From contig CAYWYQ010000001.1 of the NCBI GenBank assembly GCA_964462325.1, positions 29,524-93,523 on the forward strand: a stretch of DNA of 64,000 bases. Reading direction: 5' to 3'. Numbering within the stretch: the first letter of the stretch is position 1; every line of letters starts with the position of its first letter. Positions 16,272-23,795 of the stretch are shown here, in pieces. The notes beneath the pieces were generated by a model. That model was given only the letters and a program-made list of their open reading frames with translations, made no database searches and was not told the origin of the DNA. The translations under genes and the position numbers were made by a program. This DNA comes from CAYFMS01 sp964462325. Lineage in GTDB: Bacteria > Patescibacteriota > Patescibacteriia > UBA9934.

Positions 16272-17330
16272 ATGTACAAATTATTGATCCCATTCATCAT
16301 ATTATTCGCCATGCCGGTACATGCAGCAGAAGGACCAGATTTGGCATTGATGACCGGAAATATTCATTATTCAACGGATGTATTTATCGCAGGGGATGCG
16401 GTACGAATGTATGTTACTGTTCGTAATTCAGGCACAGAAGATGTTGCTGGATTTGTACGATTCAAGAATGGAAATCAGGTTCTTGGAGATTCTCAACCGA
16501 TTTCCTTGGTAAATAACGGGTCATTTGAAGAAGTATGGGTGGATTTTACCGTACCGAACGAACCTTTTAATATTCAAGTTGAAATTGCTGGAACAGAACC
16601 AGCTGATATTGATGCAAGTAATAATGTATTTCTCACTAATATATTCAACCCCGTTTTTGATTATGATCATGACGGTATAGAAAATGAACAAGATAATTGT
16701 CCAAATGATGAAAATGCAAATCAGTTAGACTCAGATGGGGACGGTGTAGGTGATATATGTGATGATATACCACTTCCTGACGAAGATGAAGAAGCGTTGC
16801 AAGAGTCCGCAGTAGTTACTCCCATTGTTGAAGAGCTTACTCTACCCGAAAGCTCTCCTGTTGAATCATTTGCATTTATTGATTCAGGTGAATCGACACT
16901 CGAGGACCTAGAGCTTATGATCGACTCACACAATACGGGGACAGAAAGGGGAGAAATTATTCCAGGAGCTATTCTTAGGCTCTCGCCACGTGCCGGATTT
17001 GTATTCGCACAGATTGATTGGAGAACATATGATTTCAGGGCGCTATTTCCTGAACGTGAAGGCCAAACATATGCATGGTCATTTGATGATGGAGCCATTT
17101 CTGCTCAATCGTCAGTGAGGCATGTATTTAAAAAGCCTGGTCAGTATGAAGTGAAGCTCGTTGTGACAGATGAGGACGGCATGATGCAGGAAGACTCACA
17201 AATAATCGAGATTTCGTTTTTTCACTTGCAGAATCCCATTGTGATTTTACTGATTTCAAGTCTCATGACGACCATTATTGTATTATTCGTTCTTTCCATA
17301 TTGCGTAGGAGAAAAGAATTAGCATCGTAA
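16272..17330 (+). CDS. Secreted/anchored CARDB-TSP3-PKD surface protein
   Basis: 352 aa. Signal peptide (residues 1-18, cut near VHA-AEG), a CARDB-like domain (~20-120: DAVRMYVTVRNSGTEDVAGF), Ca2+-binding thrombospondin type-3-like repeats (DYDHDGIENEQDNCP, DSDGDGVGDICD), an acidic Ser/Glu/Pro linker, a PKD domain (~240-320: YAWSFDDGA, HVFKKPGQYEVKLVVTDEDG) and a C-terminal membrane anchor with RRR stop-transfer. Probable cell-surface adhesion or structural protein. No catalytic domain. Confidence 0.82.
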   Translation: MYKLLIPFIILFAMPVHAAEGPDLALMTGNIHYSTDVFIAGDAVRMYVTVRNSGTEDVAGFVRFKNGNQVLGDSQPISLVNNGSFEEVWVDFTVPNEPFNIQVEIAGTEPADIDASNNVFLTNIFNPVFDYDHDGIENEQDNCPNDENANQLDSDGDGVGDICDDIPLPDEDEEALQESAVVTPIVEELTLPESSPVESFAFIDSGESTLEDLELMIDSHNTGTERGEIIPGAILRLSPRAGFVFAQIDWRTYDFRALFPEREGQTYAWSFDDGAISAQSSVRHVFKKPGQYEVKLVVTDEDGMMQEDSQIIEISFFHLQNPIVILLISSLMTTIIVLFVLSILRRRKELAS

Positions 17331-17331
17331 T

Positions 17332-18945
17332 GTGATTCGTAAATTATTCCACGGAAAGTCGAGCACGATAACGAGTGCAGCAATAATTGTTGCAGGGTTT
17401 TCGATATTGTCTCGAGTGGTGGGATTTGTACGTGATCGTATCCTTGCTGGGCAATTCGGAGCAGGCGAGGATCTCGATGTCTATTTTGCCGCATTTCGTA
17501 TTCCAGATTTTCTCTTTCAGATGATTGTTGTTGGTGCCTTGTCAGCGAGTTTTATCCCATTATTTTCAAAGTATTATCGTTTGAAGGGGCATGATCGCGC
17601 TTGGGCAATGACCAATAATGTTCTTAATGTTGTGCTGGTGCTCTTTGTTGCAATTGCTGGTATAGGTATTGCCCTCGCAGATTATTATGCACCGCTCATT
17701 GCGTATGGTTTGTCGCCAGAATTACAATCCCAAGTTGCTGATTTGTCACGCATTATGCTTGGTGCACAGGTCTTACTGGCAATCTCAATGGTGTACGGGT
17801 CGGTATTACAAAGTGTACGGCGATTCTTCCTTTATTCATTTGCACCCATTTTTTATAATTTTGGGATTATATTTGGTGCATTATTTCTCGCGCCTAAATT
17901 TGGTGTCATTGGACTTGCATACGGAGTATTTATCGGTGCGGCAATGCATATGCTTATTCAAACATATGGCGTATTGAGTCTAGGGTATAGGTATTGGCCA
18001 AGAATAAAATTAAAGGCTCCTGAAATAAAGTACATTGTTAAACATATGCCGCCACGTGTGCTTGGCCTGGCAGTAAATCAATTAAACTTTGTTTTAATGA
18101 CCGTTCTGGCGTCCACGGTGACAACAGGAGCGATTACGATTTTACAATTCGCTTATAATCTAAATTTCTTTCCTATTGGTGTTATTGGGGTATCCTTTGC
18201 AATTGCCTCATTTCCAGCACTTTGTGAATATGCATCAGGTGAGAGTTCAGCACAATTTAAGGAGGCATTTTCAGGAACCGTGAGGCAAATACTATTCTTT
18301 ATTGTGCCTGCTACGATTCTTTTTGTATTAATGAGAGCGCAAATTGTGCGTGCGGTTGTTGGTGCAGGAGAATTTGGTTGGACAGAAACAATTATCACCG
18401 CGGATCTGCTAGGCTTTTTTGCCATCAGTTTTTTCTCGCAGGCAATTGTCTATGTACTTATACGAGCCTTTTTCGCGTATGAGGATACGATGACACCTTT
18501 TTGGATTGCCCTGTTATCCCTTGCCACAAATATCGGCCTTGCATTCCTATTTGTACAAGAATTTGGTATTGCTGGGTTTGGAATGGCATTTAGCATTTCT
18601 TCCGTATTACAAATGATCGCTCTTTGGACTATTTTACGAGCAAGAATCGGCTCACTTGGTGAATGGCGCATTATTAAATCAACTTCAATATTGGTTGTAG
18701 CGGGTGCTCTTGCAGGAATCACCATTCAAATTATGGAAAATATGGTGGTGGTATTTTTCTCAATCGATACATTCCTTGGGATCGTTGGACAGGTATTGAT
18801 TGCAGGAGGAATGGGGATGCTTATGTATGCCCTTGCGACGTACCTGATGCGCTCAGAGGAAATGATTTCCTTACTTGCTGGTATGAAAAAGCGATTCTTC
18901 AAGCGCGCAAAACCAGCAGAACCGATTGCAACTGCACAACAATAA
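17332..18945 (+). CDS. murJ: Lipid II flippase MurJ
   Basis: 537-aa MOP-superfamily transporter, ~14 membrane segments, that flips undecaprenyl-PP-MurNAc-GlcNAc outward. N-terminal ITSAAIIVAGFSILSRVVGF then RDRILAGQFGAGEDLDVYF, and PDFLFQMIVVGALSASFIPLFS are diagnostic. GTG start at 17332, 1 nt after the stop of the PKD protein gene. Followed by the palindrome cluster. Confidence 0.94.
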   Translation: MIRKLFHGKSSTITSAAIIVAGFSILSRVVGFVRDRILAGQFGAGEDLDVYFAAFRIPDFLFQMIVVGALSASFIPLFSKYYRLKGHDRAWAMTNNVLNVVLVLFVAIAGIGIALADYYAPLIAYGLSPELQSQVADLSRIMLGAQVLLAISMVYGSVLQSVRRFFLYSFAPIFYNFGIIFGALFLAPKFGVIGLAYGVFIGAAMHMLIQTYGVLSLGYRYWPRIKLKAPEIKYIVKHMPPRVLGLAVNQLNFVLMTVLASTVTTGAITILQFAYNLNFFPIGVIGVSFAIASFPALCEYASGESSAQFKEAFSGTVRQILFFIVPATILFVLMRAQIVRAVVGAGEFGWTETIITADLLGFFAISFFSQAIVYVLIRAFFAYEDTMTPFWIALLSLATNIGLAFLFVQEFGIAGFGMAFSISSVLQMIALWTILRARIGSLGEWRIIKSTSILVVAGALAGITIQIMENMVVVFFSIDTFLGIVGQVLIAGGMGMLMYALATYLMRSEEMISLLAGMKKRFFKRAKPAEPIATAQQ

Positions 18946-18952
18946 ATTAATC

Positions 18953-19100
18953 CGAGGTTCAACCTCGATATATTATCCCCACCGAGGTTCAACCTCGCAT
19001 ATCCAAAAAGTGATTAAATAATACTCTTTTGCATAGATTACCCTCCCGAGGTTCAACCTCGAGGTTGAACCTCGGTGTTGGAGGTTGAACCTCGGGAGGG
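18953..19100. repeat. CGAGGTTCAACCTCG palindrome cluster with 20-bp inverted repeat
   Basis: Five palindromes: 18953-18967, 18983-18997, 19047-19061, 19060-19074 and 19081-19094. The last part forms a perfect 20-bp inverted repeat (19041-19060 against 19081-19100, 20-nt loop), a strong hairpin between murJ and the alaS promoter. It may end murJ transcription or be a REP-type element. Confidence 0.8.
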
Positions 19101-19103
19101 GAT

Positions 19104-19132
19104 TTTACCCTGTAATCAAACTCTGATAATAT
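19104..19132 (+). promoter_or_regulatory. Sigma70-type promoter, alaS
   Basis: TTTACC (19104-19109), 17-nt spacer, TAATAT (19127-19132); ATG 19142 is 9 nt further. Starts 4 nt after the 20-bp inverted repeat. Confidence 0.65.
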
Positions 19133-19141
19133 CTGAGACGT

Positions 19142-20911
19142 ATGACATCTGCAGAACTTCGAAAACTCTATATTCGATTTTTTACCCAAAATGGACATGC
19201 TGAAATCCCTTCAGCATCGGTTGTTCCAGAAAATGACCCTTCTGTTTTATTTACGACGGCAGGAATGCATCCGCTTGTACCGTATCTAACCGGGGAAACA
19301 CATTCTGCCGGTACAAGGCTGGTTAATGCGCAAAAATGTGTTCGTACCGGAGACATTGATGAAGTTGGGGATGAAACGCATCTGACATTTTTTGAGATGC
19401 TTGGGAATTGGTCACTTGGTGATTACTTTAAAAATGAATCCATAGAGTGGAGCTTTGAATTTTTGACATCGAATGAGTGGCTTGGGATACCGATTGAACG
19501 ATTGGCGGTGAGTGTGTTTGCAGGTGATGACGATGCAGAATTTGATCAAGAGGCCTATGATCTATGGGCTTCTTTGGGTATTTCAGAATCAAGAATTGCA
19601 AAGCTTGGTAAAGAGGACAATTGGTGGCCTGCTGGCGGAAAACATACGGGACCTCAAGGACCGGATACGGAAATATTTTATTGGACGGGTGAGGGGAATG
19701 CTCCTGAAAGCTTTGATCCTGAAAATGAAGCATGGGTAGAAATTTGGAATAATGTATTCATGCAATTTAATAAGGATGATGCAGGAAATTTGACGCCACT
19801 CACTCAGAAAAATGTTGATACCGGCATGGGACTTGAACGCGTCGTAGCTGTTCTGCAAGGAAAAAAATCCTCGTATGAAACAGATATTTTTGCAGGAATT
19901 CTTGGAAAAGTACAAGAGTTGTCCGGCAAAGAATACACAGGTGAATGGAAGCCATCGATGCGGATCATTGCAGATCACATTCGTAGCGCCATCGTTATTA
20001 TTTCAGATGGGATTCAGCCATCCAATAAGGATCAGGGGTATATTTTACGTCGATTGATTCGCCGAGCGGTGCGTCATGCGCGTAAACTTGGTATTGCAGG
20101 AGTGGATTTGATGTCACCGTTGACGGATGAAGTTGTGAAATCTCTTGGTGAGGCATATCCGTCTATTGCTGAACAAAAAGAGATGATTGTGAATACTCTA
20201 GAACAAGAAGCAATGAAATTTGATAAGACGGTTGAAAAGGGTTTGCGCGAGCTGCAAAAACTGTGGGACAAGACACAAAATATTTCTGGTGAAGATGCAT
20301 TTAATTTGTATCAAACATTTGGTTTTCCTTTTGAATTGACTGAAGAAGTAGCAAAAGAACATGGACAAACCGTAGAGTCAGGTGCATTTCGGAAGGCATT
20401 TGAGGATCATCAGGCGAAATCACGCGAAGGTGCTGGGAAAAAATTCGCTGGAGGATTAGCTGATGATTCTATTGAAACAACGCGTCTTCATACGGCAACG
20501 CATTTACTTCATAAGGCGCTCCGCACCGTTCTTGGTGATCATGTAGAGCAAAAAGGATCGAATATCACAAAGGAAAGACTACGTTTCGATTTCTCGCATG
20601 ATGCAAAAATGACGGATGAACAAAAGGCCGAAGTTGAACATATTGTAAATGAACAAATTAACGCTGCATTACCCGTTACATTTGAATTGATGAGCGTTGA
20701 GGATGCGAAAGCGGCAGGAGCGCTTGGATTTTTCGAAGACAAATACGCTCAACAGGGCGGAAAAATAAAAGTGTATTCTGTCGGAGATTTCAGTAAAGAG
20801 ATTTGCGGCGGGCCTCATGTCACAAATACATCTGAACTTGGAAGCTTTAAAATCAAGAAAGAACAAGCCAGCTCTGCAGGAATACGACGGATAAAAGCCG
20901 TACTTAGTTGA
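19142..20911 (+). CDS. alaS: Alanine--tRNA ligase, short form without C-Ala domain
   Basis: Class II synthetase, 589 aa against ~870 in E. coli. Aminoacylation core: FFTQNGHAEIPSASVVP, FTTAGMHPLVPYL, CVRTGDIDEVG, TFFEMLGNWSLGDYF, NVDTGMGLERV, tRNA-binding HIRSAIVIISDG, and ILRRLIRRAVRHA. The editing domain keeps its zinc ligands (HTATHLLH, CGGPHV) and the protein stops just after SSAGIRRIKAVLS. The C-Ala/DHHA1 region is missing, as in other reduced AlaRS proteins. A diverged copy of its last ~20 codons lies at 22511-22570. Start ATG follows a promoter by 9 nt. Confidence 0.95.
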   Translation: MTSAELRKLYIRFFTQNGHAEIPSASVVPENDPSVLFTTAGMHPLVPYLTGETHSAGTRLVNAQKCVRTGDIDEVGDETHLTFFEMLGNWSLGDYFKNESIEWSFEFLTSNEWLGIPIERLAVSVFAGDDDAEFDQEAYDLWASLGISESRIAKLGKEDNWWPAGGKHTGPQGPDTEIFYWTGEGNAPESFDPENEAWVEIWNNVFMQFNKDDAGNLTPLTQKNVDTGMGLERVVAVLQGKKSSYETDIFAGILGKVQELSGKEYTGEWKPSMRIIADHIRSAIVIISDGIQPSNKDQGYILRRLIRRAVRHARKLGIAGVDLMSPLTDEVVKSLGEAYPSIAEQKEMIVNTLEQEAMKFDKTVEKGLRELQKLWDKTQNISGEDAFNLYQTFGFPFELTEEVAKEHGQTVESGAFRKAFEDHQAKSREGAGKKFAGGLADDSIETTRLHTATHLLHKALRTVLGDHVEQKGSNITKERLRFDFSHDAKMTDEQKAEVEHIVNEQINAALPVTFELMSVEDAKAAGALGFFEDKYAQQGGKIKVYSVGDFSKEICGGPHVTNTSELGSFKIKKEQASSAGIRRIKAVLS

Positions 20912-20934
20912 TGTAAGAGATAAGATCACTATCT

Positions 20935-20985
20935 ATGCAAGAAAAAAGAAACAAGTCAGGTGCAGAATTTATCAAGAAGAAATAA
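20935..20985 (+). pseudogene. Possible cut-off N terminus of the repeat protein gene
   Basis: ATG 20935 opens a 16-codon frame ending in TAA (20983-20985) that is in phase with the large ORF starting at 20989. Its Lys/Glu-rich product reads naturally into the downstream protein if the TAA were GAA. This suggests a nonsense mutation. Confidence 0.4.
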
Positions 20986-20988
20986 AAT

Positions 20989-22464
20989 TTGCATCAAAGC
21001 AAAGAGGTTGAATCTGCAAAAAAAAGAAAAGAGGAAAAAACAGGAGAGGTTATTCCACAAAGTCCCGAGGTACAAATTCAGAATTATTTAGATCGTTTTC
21101 AAGAAATCATTGATCGTGAGAATGGTCAGAGTCGACAAGACGGAATCGAAGCCATTAAGCGATTCATGCGTCGAAGATTTGTCATACAGTCAGAAGATAT
21201 ACCAGAGTCTGTTTTTCTCTTAGAGCAGCGTATTGCAAGGCAGCTCGGTCATGGTCATGTAGAAATCACGGAAGAATTCAAAAAACGCAAAATAAAAGAG
21301 ATTATAGACAATCAAGTACAGTCACTCGATAAGTGGATAGACTATTTATCAAGCGAAGATGCGACATACCCGGATTGGGCAAAATATTGGGCATTCCGAA
21401 GTGTGACGGAAATGGGGAAACTCAAAAGGAAAGAAGGAAAAGATGGATCAATCACCGCCTCTTTTTCAAAACGGAAAAAAGACACTGCTTCAGCATTTCC
21501 GCCCATGAATCCACGCGCTCTTGCTCTTGTGGTAGATACAATTACAAAACAAGTACAAGAAAAGCAAAAACCAAAGAAAAAGAGGATGCCCCTTAAAAAT
21601 ATCAGTAAAAAACTAGACGACGCGGCATTTAGACAACTGACTTCAACAGAAAGCTTTTCCAAAATCTATGCACAATTTCTTGTTGAGCTTCCAGAATACT
21701 CAACAGAAGGACTACAGGAGATTCGCGGTGAATGGGTAAAGTATGATCAGGGGTCAAAACCAGATACGCTCGTGAAGTCCCTCGAAGGATATCCACTTGA
21801 ATGGTGTACAGCTGGATATGACACAGCAGAATCACAATTACAAGGAGGGGATTTTTATGTGTACTATTCATTAAATGAAGATGGGAATGCACATGTTCCA
21901 CGCGTCGCTATACGTATGGAGCAAGAACGTATCGCAGAAGTACGAGGTATAGCACCGAATCAAGAAGTTGATCCCTATATTTCTCCCGTGATTGAAGAAA
22001 AGATGGAGGAATTTGGTAAAGAAGGTGAAATCTATCAAAAGCGAAGTCGGGACATGAAGCAACTGACGGATATAGAAATGCGCTCACAGCATCAAGAGCT
22101 GACGAGGGAAGATCTTCGATTTTTGTATGAAATCGACGGACAAATTGAAGGATTTGGCTATAGCGGAGATCCACGTATAGACGAATTGCTGGAAGGGAGG
22201 GATAGGCGATTAGACATTGCAACGGTATTGCAGGTTTCACCTGAACAAATAAGTTTTTCGCAAGAAGAGGCAATTGCAGGCGATATTGTATTCCATTACG
22301 GAGATCTTAATTTTCTGAGACTTACATCTGCAGAGGGACTCACACTTCCTGAATCTGTAGGCGGAAGCCTTAATCTTTGGAGACTTACATCTGCAGAGGG
22401 ACTCACACTTCCTGAATCTGTAGGCGGAGACCTTTATCTTGGGGGACGCGCCGAGGGAGAATAA
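20989..22464 (+). CDS. Uncharacterised protein with C-terminal LRR-like repeats (probably degraded)
   Basis: 491 codons from TTG 20989; no good start, and an in-frame TAA lies just before it. Residues 1-250 are charged and helical (KKRKEEK, KQKPKKKRMP). A middle domain has YPLEWCTAGYDTAES, GGDFYVYYS, HVPRVAIRMEQERIAEVRG and APNQEVDPY, a pattern that loosely recalls PcfJ-like proteins. The C terminus holds two near-identical 21-residue units (RLTSAEGLTLPESVGG plus L-rich part) from 63-bp tandem repeats, then ends abruptly, apparently in a deleted third unit. Cytoplasmic, function unknown. It sits between alaS and a duplicate alaS 3' end. Confidence 0.6.
   Translation: MHQSKEVESAKKRKEEKTGEVIPQSPEVQIQNYLDRFQEIIDRENGQSRQDGIEAIKRFMRRRFVIQSEDIPESVFLLEQRIARQLGHGHVEITEEFKKRKIKEIIDNQVQSLDKWIDYLSSEDATYPDWAKYWAFRSVTEMGKLKRKEGKDGSITASFSKRKKDTASAFPPMNPRALALVVDTITKQVQEKQKPKKKRMPLKNISKKLDDAAFRQLTSTESFSKIYAQFLVELPEYSTEGLQEIRGEWVKYDQGSKPDTLVKSLEGYPLEWCTAGYDTAESQLQGGDFYVYYSLNEDGNAHVPRVAIRMEQERIAEVRGIAPNQEVDPYISPVIEEKMEEFGKEGEIYQKRSRDMKQLTDIEMRSQHQELTREDLRFLYEIDGQIEGFGYSGDPRIDELLEGRDRRLDIATVLQVSPEQISFSQEEAIAGDIVFHYGDLNFLRLTSAEGLTLPESVGGSLNLWRLTSAEGLTLPESVGGDLYLGGRAEGE
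22318..22443 (+). repeat. 63-bp tandem repeat (two units) coding for LRR-like modules
   Basis: Units 22318-22380 and 22381-22443 match nearly base for base. The few differences are at the end of the unit (AGCCTTAATCTTTGG against GACCTTTATCTTGGG). Such identity suggests recent duplication or slippage, and a longer array probably existed before truncation. Confidence 0.85.
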
Positions 22465-22510
22465 ACAGTATTAAGAAGCAAATATCCTCATCATTCAATA
22501 GTATAAATCA

Positions 22511-22570
22511 ATCAAGAAAGAAGAAGCATCATCTGCTGGCGTGCGAAGGATTAAAGCGGTACTTGGGTAA
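22511..22570 (+). pseudogene. Duplicate of the alaS 3' end (last 19 codons plus stop)
   Basis: Reads IKKEEASSAGVRRIKAVLG then TAA, against IKKEQASSAGIRRIKAVLS then TGA at the true alaS end (20852-20911): 16 of 19 residues identical, with many synonymous differences. It has no start and a TAG lies 9 nt upstream in frame. It marks the far edge of the inserted repeat-protein segment. Confidence 0.8.
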
Positions 22571-22630
22571 TGCCTTGACATTTTACATAATATTAAGTAA
22601 ACTCCTCTTGCGATTAGAAAGCTCATTTTC

Positions 22631-22659
22631 TTGCCAATAAAAGCGTAATCTGCTATATT
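22631..22659 (+). promoter_or_regulatory. Sigma70-type promoter, infA
   Basis: TTGCCA (22631-22636), 17-nt spacer, TATATT (22654-22659); ATG 22671 follows after 11 nt. Confidence 0.75.
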
Positions 22660-22670
22660 CCAAACGAATT

Positions 22671-22886
22671 ATGGCAGAAAAACAATTTATTGAAATGCGG
22701 GGATCCGTCGAAGAATCTCTTCCGGCGGGTAAATTCCGCATCAAGCTTGAAAATGATCAAGAAATCACAGGTCATTTGTCCGGTAAACTTCGGAAATTTA
22801 GAATCCGAATCATGCCAGGCGATGACGTAAAAGTGGAGATCAGTCCATATGATCTCACGAAAGGGCGCATCACTTACAGATTTTAA
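22671..22886 (+). CDS. infA: Translation initiation factor IF-1
   Basis: 71-aa S1/OB-fold protein that binds the ribosomal A site. EMRGSVEESLPAGKFRIKLENDQEITGHLSGKLRKFRIRIMPGDDVKVE is the family pattern in pieces: MRGSVEESLPAG, ITGHLSGKLRK and IMPGDDVKVEISPYD. Normal length. First gene of the r-protein cluster, with its own promoter and then a 253-nt spacer containing hairpins before rpmJ. Confidence 0.97.
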   Translation: MAEKQFIEMRGSVEESLPAGKFRIKLENDQEITGHLSGKLRKFRIRIMPGDDVKVEISPYDLTKGRITYRF

Positions 22887-22892
22887 AACCCA

Positions 22893-22999
22893 CTGAATCG
22901 CGATCTGTCGTTTCAGTTCATCACAAATTTCCTCATCGTACGTTTCAGTACGTCTGCGGAATTTGTTTGAACTTCAACGACATCTCATCGATTCATAGG
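22893..22999. repeat. Dispersed long-hairpin element, copy 3
   Basis: About 107-nt imperfect palindrome: TGAATCG pairs with CGATTCA, TGTCGTT with AACGACA, AGTTCA with TGAACT, ACAAATTTCC with GGAATTTGT. Centre CGTACG-TTTCA-GTACG. Diverged in sequence from copies 1 and 2 but the same architecture, again directly after a stop codon (7 nt after infA). Confidence 0.65.
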
Positions 23000-23066
23000 A
23001 TTTTAAACACGAAATAGATGATGAATCATTAAATTTCAAAAAATCTGAAAGGCATGCCGGTCTTTA

Positions 23067-23100
23067 AAAACATCACCGTTCTTATTATGGGTGATGTTTT
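23067..23100 (+). terminator. Terminator-like hairpin between infA and rpmJ
   Basis: 11-bp perfect stem AAAACATCACC / GGTGATGTTTT with a 12-nt loop. The T-run is part of the stem, so it could end or attenuate transcription. It lies 40 nt before the rpmJ start. Confidence 0.5.
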
Positions 23101-23139
23101 GATTAAAATGGGTTCTCGAATCCAAGTTAGATAACTAAT

Positions 23140-23256
23140 ATGAAAGTACGATCATCCGTAAAAAAAATGTGTAGAGACTGTAGAACTGTACGACGAAAAG
23201 GTCGCGTACACGTGATTTGTCCTAAGAATGCTAAACATAAGCAGCGTCAAGGTTAA
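23140..23256 (+). CDS. rpmJ: 50S ribosomal protein L36
   Basis: 38 aa. MKVRSSVKKMCRDCRTVRRK, then GRVHVICPKNAKHKQRQG. The zinc ligands (C-x2-C, later C and H) are all present. Located between infA and rpsM as in most bacteria. Confidence 0.96.
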   Translation: MKVRSSVKKMCRDCRTVRRKGRVHVICPKNAKHKQRQG

Positions 23257-23408
23257 CCTATTTAATTAATTGATCAGTAAATAATGAAGTGAGAATTTTT
23301 CCTGATAGACAAGGAGAGTCGACGAGCGCCGAAGAACCGTACTAGTAGGTATGGTGATGAGAGCGCAGACGATCGACAAAGTAGATCTGGAAAAGGCCAC
23401 TTAATTCT
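23257..23408 (+). ncRNA. Structured leader upstream of rpsM
   Basis: 152-nt gap between rpmJ and rpsM with a nested hairpin: GTCGA (23318-23322) with TCGAC (23373-23377), GCGC (23326-23329) with GCGC (23363-23366), and CCGTAC (23337-23342) with GTATGG (23349-23354, one G-U pair) around a TAGTAG loop. Purine-rich flanks (GACAAGGAGAG, GGAAAAGG) follow. It may be an autoregulatory leader for the S13-S11-S4-alpha operon, where S4 is the regulator in other bacteria. This is an inference; no known Rfam family was recognised. Confidence 0.55.
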
Positions 23409-23795
23409 ATGGCGAGAATAGCTGGAGTCTTAATCCCTTCTAATAAACGTGTAGTGATTGCACTTACGTATATTCACGGGATTGGAAAAACAACATCAAA
23501 GAAAATTCTTTCTCAAGCTGGTGTAGATGAATCTACCCGTGTGAAGGACCTTTCTTCTGAACAAGAAAATAAAATCCGAACCCTTGTGGAAAAAGAACAT
23601 AAGGTAGAAGGGGAGTTGCGTCGTGAGGTTATGGCGAATATTAAACGGTTGCGAGAAATTGGTTCTTATCGTGGACTACGTCACAAATTACATTTACCTG
23701 TACGCGGACAGCGAACAAAGACAAACTCACGTACCGTACGTGGAAATAAGCGTAATACGGCTGGAAGTGGTCGTCGTGTGATTAGTAAGACCTAA
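23409..23795 (+). CDS. rpsM: 30S ribosomal protein S13
   Basis: 128 aa. MARIAGVLIPSNKRVVIALT, YIHGIGKTTSKKIL, IGSYRGLRHKLHLPVRGQRTKTNSRT spans the conserved RGQRTKTNART-like motif. Contacts 23S helix 38 and S19 in the subunit head. Its stop overlaps the rpsK start by 1 nt. Confidence 0.98.
   Translation: MARIAGVLIPSNKRVVIALTYIHGIGKTTSKKILSQAGVDESTRVKDLSSEQENKIRTLVEKEHKVEGELRREVMANIKRLREIGSYRGLRHKLHLPVRGQRTKTNSRTVRGNKRNTAGSGRRVISKT

Noticed and set aside
22318..22443. 63-bp repeats as a CRISPR or regulatory array
   Set aside because: Repeats are in frame inside an ORF and encode a 21-residue leucine-rich unit.
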